Shown in pieces: positions 26,647 to 36,672 of a DNA stretch of 64,000 bases (the first letter of the stretch is position 1; each line of letters begins with the position of its first letter). The DNA comes from Akkermansia sp. (GTDB lineage: Bacteria; Verrucomicrobiota; Verrucomicrobiia; Verrucomicrobiales; Akkermansiaceae): positions 1 to 64,000 of the forward strand of contig JAUNER010000014.1 of the NCBI GenBank assembly GCA_030525455.1, in the 5' to 3' direction. A program made the position numbers and the translations under genes. Below the pieces are notes generated by a model. That model did no database searches, was not told the origin of the DNA, and worked only from the letters and a program-made list of their open reading frames with translations.

Positions 26647-27849
26647 TTAACCTAATCGAGACTCAAAGTCATCATAAGTAAAGCGACGAACGACAGACAG
26701 TTTACCATCTTTCTCTAAAATAGCAATATCGGGGTGACGCACTCCGTTAAAGAATGTCGTTTTTACCATCGTATAATGCGACATATCATCAAATATCAAC
26801 TCATCACCAATTGACAATGGTTCATCAAAAGAATAGTCCCCTATCCTATCCCCGGCTAAACAAGTAGGTGCTCCCAGCTTATATGTATAGCTCTTCTCCC
26901 CCCCTTCTCCTGCTAAAGAATACTGCTCATTAAGAAATTCAACAGCCGGCTTTTGCTCTGAAACGTGATGAATATCTTTCACTATCTGAAACACATCTGC
27001 CCTGTACGGCATTTCTAAGGTATCCGGCATGTGGGCAGATGCAGAAATATCCAATATCGCATGGTTTATCCCCTCTGCTTCAAATATATCCAACACCTTA
27101 CAACGCAATACGCCTGTGTGAATTGCTACTGCTTCTCCGGGCTCTAACCACACCTCTACTCCATAACGGGTACGAATTCCTTTAATTAAATCAATAAGTA
27201 GAGATCGATCATAATTAGGTTTCGTTATCCAATGTCCACCGCCCATATTGAGCCATGTAATTTCCGGACGCGATAAAATGTGACCAAACTTCTGCTCCAC
27301 AGCCATGAGAGTATCTGCTAAATCATCAGCATTCTGCTCACATAAGGTATGAAAATGAAGTCCGGAAATACCGGTCAAATCAGCTCCTCGTAAATTTTCC
27401 TCGATTATCCCTAAACGAGACCCTTTGGCACATGGGTCGTAAATCTCGGTTTGTCCGGTCGAAAACTGAGGATTTATGCGTAATCCACACTTCAGTTCCC
27501 CAGAAAGATAACGAGGATGCTCCATCACCATTGCTCTAAACCTCTGCCATTGCGTAAGACTATTGAAATCAATATGCGACGAAATTTCAACAAGTTGCCT
27601 CATCTCGTCATCATCGTAAGCCGGAGAATAAGTAAGCACATGCTTCCCAAATCGGCGAGATGCCAATATAGCCTCCCACAATCCGGATGCACAGCAACCG
27701 GATAACTCATTCTGTATAAAATCAAAACAACTCCATGTAGAAAAACCTTTTAATGCTAAAACAATACGACAACCGGACTGTTTGGCAACGTCACTTAAAA
27801 TCCGTGCGTTCCGTTCTAATGCAAGTTGACTAATAATGAAAGCAGACAT
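26647..27849 (-). CDS. nspC: carboxynorspermidine/carboxyspermidine decarboxylase
   Basis: A 400-residue PLP decarboxylase that makes norspermidine or spermidine from the carboxy precursor. The PLP lysine is in LALKGFS (Lys34). The motifs GLHFHTLCEQ (about 163), NMGGGHW, EPGEAVA, SASAHMPD and GAPTCLAGD (about 330) are those of NspC enzymes. Its presence indicates the carboxyaminopropyl route to spermidine rather than SpeD/SpeE. The partner carboxyspermidine dehydrogenase is not in the window. It heads the nspC-speA-nuclease operon. Confidence 0.93.
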   Translation of the reverse strand: MSAFIISQLALERNARILSDVAKQSGCRIVLALKGFSTWSCFDFIQNELSGCCASGLWEAILASRRFGKHVLTYSPAYDDDEMRQLVEISSHIDFNSLTQWQRFRAMVMEHPRYLSGELKCGLRINPQFSTGQTEIYDPCAKGSRLGIIEENLRGADLTGISGLHFHTLCEQNADDLADTLMAVEQKFGHILSRPEITWLNMGGGHWITKPNYDRSLLIDLIKGIRTRYGVEVWLEPGEAVAIHTGVLRCKVLDIFEAEGINHAILDISASAHMPDTLEMPYRADVFQIVKDIHHVSEQKPAVEFLNEQYSLAGEGGEKSYTYKLGAPTCLAGDRIGDYSFDEPLSIGDELIFDDMSHYTMVKTTFFNGVRHPDIAILEKDGKLSVVRRFTYDDFESRLG

Positions 27850-28073
27850 AGTGGTAGCGACAAACTAAGCAATTTTTCGCACAATGCGAGAAAAAAATCC
27901 GTACACGCTAAATTTTTCTACAATCATTGCGATACCAAACACTTTTGACACTCATCTCCCCGTCTAATTATTCCTTTCTACTAAAAAATTACGGAAAAAA
28001 TCAAGTCTTTCCACATTCTTTCCTTGAAATGCGGAGCGATTTCTACTTAAATGAAACGAGCATAGCAATTGCC

Positions 28074-28772
28074 ATGAGTAACATTAATTCTTTTACAAAG
28101 ACAGCAGCGAGTCTCGTAACCGTAGGTGTAGCACTTTTTGCTAGCTCCTGCGCACCGACCTCTCCCGAAAGCTACGCAAACCGCTTGGCTGATGCACAGA
28201 CCGTTACCGTTCACGGTTACAATGGTCGAGAAACGTTAAATAGTCGCGTCTATGCCGACTGGGGTGCAATGCCAAACAATGCACGCCGTGCCATGGTTGA
28301 TTATGCTAAGGGAGCAGAATGGAAAAAGGCAGACTACATCTTACCTCAGTATTTCATCCAGGTAGACAACTCATACTGGGCCGTATGTATTGATGCTCGT
28401 GGTGAGTTAGTTGGTATACTTGCAACTCAAGGTGGCGAAGATGCAAGAAAGATGGAAGTCAACGACACCCATAAACTTCTTGTAAACACCACAGACAAAG
28501 CTCCTGCTTTAGCGTATGCTATTCTGAAGAACTTAGCATATGCTGATGGTTTGCGTGCAAATACTCGTAAGGCAGATGGCTTGGACACACCGGTACCAAC
28601 ACCGCCTACAGCTAACAAACCAGTTAATCCCGTAGCACCGACACCTCAGGCTACAGAAGAAAAACCTGCCGAAGAAACCCCGGCAACAAACGAAACTGAA
28701 GAAACAGAAGAACCAACCGAAGAAACATCCGGCGAAGAAGAAACCGTTGATGATTTCGGTGATGATTTTTAA
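28074..28772 (+). CDS. putative lipoprotein with acidic Pro/Glu/Thr-rich tail
   Basis: About 232 residues from ATG 28074 (MSNINSFTKT). An N-terminal hydrophobic helix ends LFASSCAPTS, a plausible lipobox, so the mature protein may be lipid-anchored at Cys. A folded domain (about 30-165; SYANRLADAQTVTVHGYNG, LPQYFIQVDNSYWAVCIDA) is unfamiliar. The last 60 residues are low-complexity P/T/E repeats ending DDFGDDF. The open frame extends back to 27927, but those codons precede the signal peptide and are unlikely to be translated. It is monocistronic, with a terminator after it. Confidence 0.75.
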   Translation: MSNINSFTKTAASLVTVGVALFASSCAPTSPESYANRLADAQTVTVHGYNGRETLNSRVYADWGAMPNNARRAMVDYAKGAEWKKADYILPQYFIQVDNSYWAVCIDARGELVGILATQGGEDARKMEVNDTHKLLVNTTDKAPALAYAILKNLAYADGLRANTRKADGLDTPVPTPPTANKPVNPVAPTPQATEEKPAEETPATNETEETEEPTEETSGEEETVDDFGDDF

Positions 28773-28810
28773 GCCTCTTCTCTGATTTCTTCTTTATAGA
28801 AAATTCACAG

Positions 28811-28844
28811 AAATTGCTCATCCGATTCACTCGGGTGAGCAATT
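28811..28844 (+). terminator. terminator after the acidic lipoprotein gene
   Basis: A long stem (AAATTGCTCA...CCGA with TCGG...TGAGCAATTT) is followed by a T-rich run at 28841-28850. It is about 40 bp downstream of the stop. Confidence 0.8.
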
Positions 28845-28850
28845 TTTATT

Positions 28851-28879
28851 TTAACCATTTTCATAACAGGGTTTAGACT
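28851..28879 (+). promoter_or_regulatory. candidate promoter of leuS
   Basis: TTAACC (28851-28856) and TAGACT (28874-28879) are 17 bp apart and about 38 bp before the leuS ATG. The -35 box is weak. Confidence 0.4.
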
Positions 28880-28916
28880 TGCTTCACCCTGCCCCTGCGT
28901 GTACATTCCTCGCAGT

Positions 28917-31490
28917 ATGTCCGAGCGTAAAAAACCATATCCATTTGATGTATTTGAACCAAAGTGGCAACAAATTTGGGATGCCCAAAAGACTTTCAAA
29001 GTTGCTAACCCTGGAGAAGAAGGCTTCGACCCGACTAAGCCTAAGTACTATGTACTGGATATGTTCCCCTATCCAAGTGGTGCCGGTTTACATGTAGGCC
29101 ACCCGGAAGGGTACACCGCCACAGACATCGTGGCTCGATTCAAACGCAAAAATGGCTATAACGTGCTTCACCCCATGGGCTGGGACTCCTTTGGTCTCCC
29201 TGCTGAACAATACGCCATCAAAACCGGTCAGCATCCTGCTATCACTACATTCCAGAATATTGACAACTTCCGTCGCCAGCTTAAAATGCTAGGCTTTTCA
29301 TACGACTGGGATCGCGAAATCGCCACTACTGACCATGATTATGTACGCTGGACTCAGTGGATTTTCCTTCGATTATACCACTCATATTACAACCATGAGC
29401 TAAAGAAAGCATGCCCGATTTCAGAGCTGGAAGCCCAAGGCTTAAGCCGCGAAGAAATTGACTCACGTCGATTGGCTTTTGTATCAGAAGCAGCTGTAAA
29501 CTGGTCACCTGATTTAGGCACAGTGCTTGCAAATGAAGAAGTTGAAGAATGGAAATCTAAAGGGCATAAGGTTGAGCGTCGCCCATTGCGTCAATGGATG
29601 CTACGCATTACAGACTATGCAGAGCGTCTCATCGATGACCTAGAACCACTCGATTGGCCGGAATCTATCAAACTTCTTCAAAGAAATTGGATTGGTCGCT
29701 CAGAAGGTGCAGAAGTTCAATTCACCATAGGAGAAACAACCATTACTGTTTACACCACACGCCCGGATACCTTATTTGGTGCTACATACATGGTACTTTC
29801 TCCAGAACATCCGCTTGTAGAAAGCATCACTACTGCCGAACAAAGCAAGGCTGTCGCCGCTTATCGCGAAGAATGTGCTAACAAGAGTGATTTGGAACGC
29901 ACCGACCTGTCTAAGGAAAAAACAGGTGTGTTTACAGGTGCTTATGCCACCAACCCTGTCAACGGCGAACAAGTCCCCGTATGGATTGCAGACTATGTAC
30001 TTATGGGCTATGGCACAGGAGCTATCATGGCTGTTCCGGCACATGACGAACGCGACTTTGCCTTTGCTCAAGTCTTTGGTTTACCCGTTCTTCAAGTTGT
30101 TCAACCACCCTCAGCGGACATTGACTGGCGAGGCTACTGTGGTTACGAAGGCAGTAGCGTCAATTCCGGTTTCTTGACAGGTCTAGCTACACCGGAAGCC
30201 AAAGAAAAGATGATTCTATGGCTCGAAGAAAATGGTAAAGGTCAGCGAAAAGTGAATTACAAACTACGCGACTGGCTCTTTTCTCGTCAGCGTTACTGGG
30301 GTGAACCATTCCCCATTATTTGGGAAAATGGCAACCACTACGCCATTCCGGAAAGTGAACTTCCACTTTTACAACCGGATATGGATGACTTTGCACCGAC
30401 AGGTGACCCACGTGGTCCGTTGGCAAAAGCCACAGATTGGATTTCTTATTCCGCCACAGCTCAGCGTGAAACAAATACCATGCCGCAATGGTCCGGATCA
30501 TGCTGGTATTACCTACGCTATTTAGACCCGAAAAATACAGAACGCTTCGTTAGTGAAGAGGCGGAAAAATACTGGATGGGGTCTACTGGCACAGAAGGCG
30601 GTGTAGACCTTTATGTAGGGGGTACAGAACACGCTGTGCTTCACCTACTCTACGCACGATTCTGGCATAAAGTTCTCTTCGATTTAGGCTATTTAACCAC
30701 TAATGAACCCTTCCATAAACTTGTTAACCAAGGGCTTATCCTTGGTGAAGACGGTGTAAAAATGTCTAAATCTCGCGGGAATGTCATTAACCCGGATGAC
30801 GTGGTAAAAGACTATGGTGCAGATGCCCTTCGCCTCTATGAAATGTTCATGGGGCCTCTTAAAGACGTTAAGCCATGGGCTACTAAGGGCGTAGAAGGGA
30901 TTTCTCGATTCTTGGCTCGTGTATGGCGTATAGCTTTCCAAGAAAATCAAGAGGGTAACTGGATTCTTAACCCTAAATTGGTAGCTAAAGGAGACGATGC
31001 TGTCACCATGCCGGTTCGCAAGGAAGTCCATAAAGCTATCAAAAAGGTAACGGATGACATCAATGAAATGTCATTTAATACAGCCATTGCAAAAATGATG
31101 GAATGCACAAATGCCATGACTTCTGCAACAAGTGTGGATGTCAACGATTATGTAACATTCCTTGAATTGCTTAATACGTTTGCACCTCACATTACAGAAG
31201 AAATTTACAGCATTCTTCAACAGAACTTTGAGGGGCTTCGCGACGGACAACTTTGCCAATTACCATGGCCTGTATGTGATGAATCCCTGCTCATTGAAAA
31301 CACGATTCCAATCGTTGTTCAAATCAATGGTAAATTACGCGATAAAATGGAAGTATCGAAAGATATTTCTAAGGAAGAACTTGAACAACTGGCTCTCGCT
31401 TCAGAAAAAGTCCAATCATTCATCAATGGGCTCACCGTACGCAAGGTGATTGTTGTACCCGGTAGATTGGTCAATATCGTTGCGAATTAA
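28917..31490 (+). CDS. leuS: leucine-tRNA ligase
   Basis: An 857-residue class I synthetase charging tRNA-Leu. The HIGH motif is HVGH within [13 protein letters not shown], followed by [21 protein letters not shown] is intact ([10 protein letters not shown]). The CP1 editing domain is present ([19 protein letters not shown] and AVPAHDERD). I start at ATG 28917 ([13 protein letters not shown]), which matches the family N-terminus; an upstream GTG at 28899 adds six residues without support. rpe follows by 17 bp and a menF-like gene by a further 28 bp, suggesting one operon. Confidence 0.96.
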   Translation: MSERKKPYPFDVFEPKWQQIWDAQKTFKVANPGEEGFDPTKPKYYVLDMFPYPSGAGLHVGHPEGYTATDIVARFKRKNGYNVLHPMGWDSFGLPAEQYAIKTGQHPAITTFQNIDNFRRQLKMLGFSYDWDREIATTDHDYVRWTQWIFLRLYHSYYNHELKKACPISELEAQGLSREEIDSRRLAFVSEAAVNWSPDLGTVLANEEVEEWKSKGHKVERRPLRQWMLRITDYAERLIDDLEPLDWPESIKLLQRNWIGRSEGAEVQFTIGETTITVYTTRPDTLFGATYMVLSPEHPLVESITTAEQSKAVAAYREECANKSDLERTDLSKEKTGVFTGAYATNPVNGEQVPVWIADYVLMGYGTGAIMAVPAHDERDFAFAQVFGLPVLQVVQPPSADIDWRGYCGYEGSSVNSGFLTGLATPEAKEKMILWLEENGKGQRKVNYKLRDWLFSRQRYWGEPFPIIWENGNHYAIPESELPLLQPDMDDFAPTGDPRGPLAKATDWISYSATAQRETNTMPQWSGSCWYYLRYLDPKNTERFVSEEAEKYWMGSTGTEGGVDLYVGGTEHAVLHLLYARFWHKVLFDLGYLTTNEPFHKLVNQGLILGEDGVKMSKSRGNVINPDDVVKDYGADALRLYEMFMGPLKDVKPWATKGVEGISRFLARVWRIAFQENQEGNWILNPKLVAKGDDAVTMPVRKEVHKAIKKVTDDINEMSFNTAIAKMMECTNAMTSATSVDVNDYVTFLELLNTFAPHITEEIYSILQQNFEGLRDGQLCQLPWPVCDESLLIENTIPIVVQINGKLRDKMEVSKDISKEELEQLALASEKVQSFINGLTVRKVIVVPGRLVNIVAN

Positions 31491-31507
31491 TCACATTACC
31501 TATCACA

Positions 31508-32161
31508 ATGCCTCTCGTATCTCCATCACTACTCGCTTCTGATTTCTCTCGTATCGGAGAAGAAGCAAATCGTGCATTCGAGGCCGGAGCCGACTGGCTC
31601 CACCTCGACATTATGGATGGCCATTTTGTAGATAACATATCTTATGGTCCGGATGTTTGTGCTTTTGTAAGAAAAGCCGTTGGCCCACAGCCATTTTTGG
31701 ATGCTCACTTGATGATAGAACGCCCGGACCACTACTTCGAGCGATTTGTCAAAGCCGGTGTAAATCTGATTTGTTTCCACGTAGAGCTTGGTGATGAATA
31801 CTACATTCACAATACTCTAAAACGCATTCGCGAAGCCGGAGTAAAAAATGGCATCGCTTTAAACCCTGCTACACCTTTTGAAAAAGTAGTTCCTTTCCTT
31901 GGTGAAGTTGATTTACTACTTGTCATGTCTGTGGTTCCGGGTTTTGGAGGTCAATCATTCATGCCGGAAGTACTGGAAAAGGTAAAAAAAGCTGTAGCAT
32001 GGCGTAGCGAAAACAATGCTCAATTCCTGATTCAAATTGATGGAGGCATAGGTCCTCAAAATGCACAACTATGCAAAGAAGCAGGGGTTGATATACTTGT
32101 AGCAGGGTCATCAACCTTTAAGGCTGCCGACATGGCTCAAGCTATTGCTGATTTAAAATAA
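31508..32161 (+). CDS. rpe: ribulose-phosphate 3-epimerase
   Basis: A 217-residue TIM-barrel epimerase interconverting ribulose-5-phosphate and xylulose-5-phosphate in the pentose phosphate pathway. Family motifs are present: LASDFSRIGEE (about 8-18), LHLDIMDGHFV (about 32-42), DAHLMIERP (about 65), MSVVPGFGGQSFMPE (about 139-153) and QIDGGIGPQN (about 175). It lies 17 bp after leuS. Confidence 0.96.
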   Translation: MPLVSPSLLASDFSRIGEEANRAFEAGADWLHLDIMDGHFVDNISYGPDVCAFVRKAVGPQPFLDAHLMIERPDHYFERFVKAGVNLICFHVELGDEYYIHNTLKRIREAGVKNGIALNPATPFEKVVPFLGEVDLLLVMSVVPGFGGQSFMPEVLEKVKKAVAWRSENNAQFLIQIDGGIGPQNAQLCKEAGVDILVAGSSTFKAADMAQAIADLK

Positions 32162-32189
32162 CAGTAGTTTCCGGAAAAGAACGGGAATC

Positions 32190-33203
32190 ATGGATATTTA
32201 CGGACTTAAAAGCGGTGCTATCATTCGACATCCTGAGAAAGGCTTAATTCTCGGGCATGGCCCGTTTACCGAAGCCGCAGAAGTCCCAGCTAAGCAGACG
32301 GCATTTTACGTCAATACCTTTGACCTAAGTGACCCGAAACCTTGGAAAATTCCGTCAAAAGTCGAAATTCTAGACACAGCTACAAGAGAATTACCACCTC
32401 CTCCATTCATTGAATGGAGAGAACCGACTCCGGATGCTTTTGCCCAGGTTTTTACAGAAATTATTGAAGAAATTTCTGCAGGTCGCCTAAACAAATGCGT
32501 ACCGGCCACACCGCAATTTGGCAAACTGGCAGATGCACACTCACCTCTGGAACTCATACAGCGGGCATTTAATTGCTCTGCTCACCATTATCCTTATGCT
32601 TGGTGGGATGATAAAATCGGATTTTGTGGGGCCACCCCCGAAGTTCTCTTTCATCAACAAGGCAATAAACTAACCACCATGGCACTAGCCGGCACAGCAC
32701 GACCGGAAGACGAAAGTGTCTTTATCAACGATGAAAAAGAAATCCGCGAACATGAAATTGTGGTTCGTTCTCTTATTTCTCGTCTGTCACCTCATGGTAG
32801 TTTGACTAGAAAGCCTCGCTCTGTCCTTAATCTCGGTACACTTATTCATTTCATTTCTCCTATGATACTGGAAAGCGATAATGAATTAAGCCCGAATGAT
32901 TGGCTTCGCATTCTACATCCAACTCCGGCATTGGGACCACAACCTCGTACAGAAAAATCTCTTTGCATGCTGGCAGACTGGCGACGTCGTTTACGCTGTC
33001 CGTCTCATTTTGGTGCTCCATTCGGTTTCCAAATTGATGGGCAATTCTTATGTCTTGTGGGAATTCGTTCTATGTACTGGAATCATCAAAAAATTGCACT
33101 TTGTTCCGGTGGTGGCATTGTTGCTTCTTCTACTCTCACCCAAGAATGGAGAGAACTTAAACTTAAACGAGAAACAATTAAACGAAGTTTCTCCCTAATT
33201 TAA
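32190..33203 (+). CDS. menF: isochorismate synthase (MenF-like chorismate-binding enzyme)
   Basis: A 337-residue chorismate-utilising enzyme. The core motifs are GRLNKCVPAT (general-base Lys region), MALAGTARPEDE, LHPTPALGP, FGAPFGF, VGIRSM and CSGGGIVASSTLTQEWRE. With menG in the window, conversion of chorismate to isochorismate for menaquinone is the best assignment. Anthranilate or aminodeoxychorismate synthase component I is less likely given its short length and small N-terminal domain. The usual Gly-Gly after HPTPA is Gly-Pro here. It is the third gene after leuS and rpe; no other men genes adjoin. Confidence 0.75.
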   Translation: MDIYGLKSGAIIRHPEKGLILGHGPFTEAAEVPAKQTAFYVNTFDLSDPKPWKIPSKVEILDTATRELPPPPFIEWREPTPDAFAQVFTEIIEEISAGRLNKCVPATPQFGKLADAHSPLELIQRAFNCSAHHYPYAWWDDKIGFCGATPEVLFHQQGNKLTTMALAGTARPEDESVFINDEKEIREHEIVVRSLISRLSPHGSLTRKPRSVLNLGTLIHFISPMILESDNELSPNDWLRILHPTPALGPQPRTEKSLCMLADWRRRLRCPSHFGAPFGFQIDGQFLCLVGIRSMYWNHQKIALCSGGGIVASSTLTQEWRELKLKRETIKRSFSLI

Positions 33204-33207
33204 TCAC

Positions 33208-33244
33208 AAAATCCGCATAAAGAAAGGAGAGACAAGCCGCGGAT
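33208..33244 (-). terminator. possible terminator of the act operon
   Basis: ATCCGC (33211-33216) and GCGGAT (33239-33244) can form a 6-bp stem with a long loop; on the minus strand TTTTGTG follows. It lies in the 58-bp convergent gap. It is weak but correctly placed. Confidence 0.35.
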
Positions 33245-33261
33245 ACATTCACAATGCTTGC

Positions 33262-34995
33262 TTAAAACCCCTCCTCATTTTTTCTCAATTTGTCAATTTC
33301 CTCTGGCGTGTAATTCCGATTTACCTTACCAAAATACTGTCGCAGGAAAGTGAGCAATTCTGCAATATCCTTGGATACATGAACCCCGGGAGGCAACATT
33401 TTTGAGTCCCAGTCTTTTCCGGCAACAGAGATTTTTCCACTCAATCCATTACGAATAATATCCACCAATTCTAAGTCTGATTTTTCACTCAGCCATTCCG
33501 AGCCCGCCAGAGGAGGATAATTGACACTATCGCCTTTACCATCATTACCATGACAAATAGCACATTTATTCAGGTAAATGGCTCGACCTTTTTCGAGCAT
33601 TCGGGATGCTTTCTTTGTTTCTAGTCTAGACCTATCCACCAATGGCGGACTTTTTGCAAATTCGGGCGAAATTGTACTCCTACTTGCAGGTGTATGAACC
33701 ACCACTTCTCGTCTACTCAAACTTTCCAAATAGTTTAAGATATGTTCTCCACGTTCATTGGAAACAAGAACATCTCCTTCTGCAACTTTTACAGGAAGCC
33801 CGTTTTTCTGACCTTTATCCTGCTCTAGAGCAAAAAATCTCTCTCCTCTTAAACAGATGCTATCAGGTTGCCCCAGCATTTTTTCTTTTGGGTTATATAA
33901 ATGCAAAGCCAACCACTCACGAATATGAGCACTACGTTTTAATTCCCCAGTTACCACATCTTCGTACTCTAATCGTTGCTCTACAAATTCTGCCAAATTA
34001 CTTAAATCCGGTCCAATAGGGAATAGCCCTACTTGAGCAGCCCCCTCTCGATTCCTTAATGTATCTAAGTCCCCCAATTCTGTATACCTAGGTTCAAAAT
34101 CAGGATTCTGGTTTCTATCTATTTCTGCTTGCAATGCCACACCATCCATACGACGAATCATTTGCGTATGACAAATAGCACATCCCTCGCGAGCATAAAT
34201 TTGAGCCCCCACATCATCTGCAGCAGGGCGTTTTACCTCATAATGCCCATCTTGATAATGAAATAGTACGACACTCAGCAACAGTATCACAAAGATAGCC
34301 CCCCCCCATAATCGGTTAGGGCTCCATGAGTTTTGCTCAGAATCATTTCTAAAACTTAATATTACCGCCCAAAGAATAGACACAATAAACGCCACGCCCC
34401 ACCATCGCCACAATTCCGGAATAATCCACCAAACCGGCATGCCTTCTACAAACATTCCACCACCAAATATAGGGGCTAAAAGAATGGGGATGCTTAGCCC
34501 TATTTCTCCCCTGTTTATCCCCAAAAATCGATAAACCTGAATAAGTATCATGGCAGAAATAAGCGTTGCTCCCAAACTCATTGCCGCCAAGACTCCCGAC
34601 ACCCCCAAACCATTGGTACTAAGAAGTTGAATAAGAACCACCATCACCGCCATGGCTGTGGCTCGTTGTAACCAATTTACCTGTTTTTGAAATACAATAA
34701 TTCCCAATAAACAAGTAATGGGTACGCCTAGCCAAAGTGAAAAAGGAAAACTCCAAATGCCGGAACCGCCATCTAATAAAATCTCTACTATCCCGAAAGC
34801 TACGATAAGATGCCATGCTCTATACCACCACGAATTAAGTTTCGGGTAAAGCAATGGAAGCACACCCCCATAAATACCACAGCCTAGCATAGCAAACACC
34901 ATTGCCCCAAATGATAGCTCCGGCAAAATCCCTAAAATCACCAATACCGCCAATAAGGCAAAAATGAAAGCTCCTACAAACCACAGCTTAAGCAT
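33262..34995 (-). CDS. multi-TM diheme cytochrome c, FixO-like fusion
   Basis: A 577-residue fusion. Residues 1-250 form about seven to eight TM helices. A first heme domain has CAICH at 272-276 directly followed by TQMIRRMDG, which resembles FixO/CcoO (cbb3 oxidase subunit II). A second class I cytochrome c domain has CAICH at 478-482 with GNDGKGD, and a candidate Met ligand in KMLPPG. No CcoN catalytic subunit is near. It is the last gene of the act operon and overlaps actF by 8 bp, so it probably carries electrons from the quinol-oxidising complex toward a terminal oxidase. The multi-TM part is not assigned to a family. Confidence 0.75.
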   Translation of the reverse strand: MLKLWFVGAFIFALLAVLVILGILPELSFGAMVFAMLGCGIYGGVLPLLYPKLNSWWYRAWHLIVAFGIVEILLDGGSGIWSFPFSLWLGVPITCLLGIIVFQKQVNWLQRATAMAVMVVLIQLLSTNGLGVSGVLAAMSLGATLISAMILIQVYRFLGINRGEIGLSIPILLAPIFGGGMFVEGMPVWWIIPELWRWWGVAFIVSILWAVILSFRNDSEQNSWSPNRLWGGAIFVILLLSVVLFHYQDGHYEVKRPAADDVGAQIYAREGCAICHTQMIRRMDGVALQAEIDRNQNPDFEPRYTELGDLDTLRNREGAAQVGLFPIGPDLSNLAEFVEQRLEYEDVVTGELKRSAHIREWLALHLYNPKEKMLGQPDSICLRGERFFALEQDKGQKNGLPVKVAEGDVLVSNERGEHILNYLESLSRREVVVHTPASRSTISPEFAKSPPLVDRSRLETKKASRMLEKGRAIYLNKCAICHGNDGKGDSVNYPPLAGSEWLSEKSDLELVDIIRNGLSGKISVAGKDWDSKMLPPGVHVSKDIAELLTFLRQYFGKVNRNYTPEEIDKLRKNEEGF

Positions 34996-36079
34996 GATTT
35001 CCCTCCTTTCTTAAGCTACACCACAACACAATCACACACAGCAAAACAACTATCCCCCCCAACAGCCAAGAAGAGCCACCATCTGATAAATGAGGTAGTG
35101 TATCAAACCAAGCATAGTTCTCCAACATCATGCCAATTATCACACAAGCACTGATAGCTTGCAAACATCGGCGATTTTCACGAATCTGCCTAACCAATAA
35201 CATCACACACGGTAAAGCCAACTGAATAATCAATGCTAAGCCAAACTGCACGTCTTTTACCATACCCAAACATTCTAATTCCTGGGGCAATCGTGCATAC
35301 CATGTAATCATGCCTAACGAATAAACTAGCCACAACTTTATCATCACCAATGCCATCAGCATTGCACCACTTCGTCCGGCAGGTGCTTTTGGCAACATGG
35401 CAGCGGCTAACCCCGCCAACAATGCAGATACCACCATATAAATTGGGAATATCGACTGAACTGATTCATAAGGAGCGGCTAATAAATCAAACCCTAAATT
35501 CCCAACCACAAGTACTAAAAGGAAAAGCATAAGTGAAACACCCCCAATGTGAAGATTCTTCTGCAACATAATACCGCCTCCCCATGCCATTATCAGTGTA
35601 AATAATAAACGTACATACAACCAAGCCGGATTCCACCATTGAGCATCACTAAAAATCAACACTCCGTATGCACGCATACCGGACTCATACCCTACCCCCC
35701 AATAACGCCCCACTTCTGGAATAATAAATGGGGTTGCACAGCATAGTGTTGCTACCAAAAACAAAACGGAAAACGTGTGTGCTTTGGCCACCCCCCCCAT
35801 GCTACCGGCTAAATTACTATACCATTGAGAAGGGACAAGTAAACCAATGCAACGAAGCATCAAACACCCAAAACACACCAATGTCCCAAAACTCCCTACT
35901 GCTAAGCCAATCACTAACAAATCATCTCTATATGCCAACCACAGAGACTCTTCCCACGGCAAGGCCTGTACAGCCTGACGCAATGCCATACACCAGCATA
36001 TAATAACAAAAAGACAAATTCCAAAAACGCCGCCTCGTTTTTGTACAAACTCCGTCTGTTGATATGTGATTTTTGCCAT
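34988..36079 (-). CDS. actF: alternative complex III subunit ActF-like (NrfD-type membrane protein)
   Basis: A 363-residue protein with about ten TM helices and short loops, placed immediately after the monoheme cytochrome as ActF is in alternative complex III operons. In that complex ActF is a second NrfD-like quinone-site protein beside ActC. Sequence motifs are weak (GGVAKAHTFSVLFLVA, WWNPAWLYVRLLFTLIMAWGGG), so the call rests on topology and position. It overlaps the gene before by 1 bp and the gene after by 8 bp. Confidence 0.68.
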   Translation of the reverse strand: MAKITYQQTEFVQKRGGVFGICLFVIICWCMALRQAVQALPWEESLWLAYRDDLLVIGLAVGSFGTLVCFGCLMLRCIGLLVPSQWYSNLAGSMGGVAKAHTFSVLFLVATLCCATPFIIPEVGRYWGVGYESGMRAYGVLIFSDAQWWNPAWLYVRLLFTLIMAWGGGIMLQKNLHIGGVSLMLFLLVLVVGNLGFDLLAAPYESVQSIFPIYMVVSALLAGLAAAMLPKAPAGRSGAMLMALVMIKLWLVYSLGMITWYARLPQELECLGMVKDVQFGLALIIQLALPCVMLLVRQIRENRRCLQAISACVIIGMMLENYAWFDTLPHLSDGGSSWLLGGIVVLLCVIVLWCSLRKEGNHA

Positions 36080-36672
36080 TATTTTGCTTGGGTTGGTTCC
36101 ATGGCAAATTGCCTAATAAAATAAACAATGCTCCAAATTTCTTTAGCCGTCAACTTATTACCAAATGCAGGCATATTTCCCTGCCCGGCACGAATGGAAC
36201 GAAACATACGCCCTGCTGACATATTCACATAATCGGCAGAACGAAAATCACCCACTTGTGGATAATCTGCATATTGACTCATTGAGCCTTTACCATCACC
36301 ATTTATCCCGTGACACACAGTGCAATGTGCCAAGTAATTTGTTCGCCCTAGAGAAAAAATTTCCTTTTGTCGTGAAATCACACCTAATTCCTGTGGCAAT
36401 GAATTTGTGCCTTCACCTCCGGATGTTCCGGAAAGAAAATACGAACTATCTCGCGAAAATGCTTTCGCATCGCCATCATCCGTACATATTTGCTCATCTA
36501 GCCCGGTAGCTACTATGTGTTCGGGGTGCATTTGGATGACTGATGAATTAGCTTGCTCATCCATATTCCAGTTAAACCTAGGAACTATCTGTGAGTTAAA
36601 AATATGTGCATATACATACCACGATATGCTCATCCCCCCCAAAAAACAAAAAAATACTATAAGCTTTTTCAC
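36079..36672 (-). CDS. actE: alternative complex III monoheme cytochrome c subunit ActE-like
   Basis: A 197-residue protein with an N-terminal signal or anchor helix (about 3-22) and one class I cytochrome c domain. CTVCH is at 117-121, followed by GINGDGKGSMSQYADYPQVG, and the likely Met ligand is in GNMPAFG, near residue 170. In alternative complex III, ActE receives electrons and passes them to an oxidase or mobile carrier on the periplasmic side. Overlaps of 4 bp and 1 bp with its neighbours indicate tight coupling. Confidence 0.82.
   Translation of the reverse strand: MKKLIVFFCFLGGMSISWYVYAHIFNSQIVPRFNWNMDEQANSSVIQMHPEHIVATGLDEQICTDDGDAKAFSRDSSYFLSGTSGGEGTNSLPQELGVISRQKEIFSLGRTNYLAHCTVCHGINGDGKGSMSQYADYPQVGDFRSADYVNMSAGRMFRSIRAGQGNMPAFGNKLTAKEIWSIVYFIRQFAMEPTQAK

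Noticed and set aside
28899-28916. GTG start for leuS
   Set aside because: It adds six residues not shared by LeuS proteins; the ATG at 28917 gives the family N-terminus.
34619-34816. Small frames inside the act operon
   Set aside because: They overlap membrane-protein genes in other frames and are composition artefacts.
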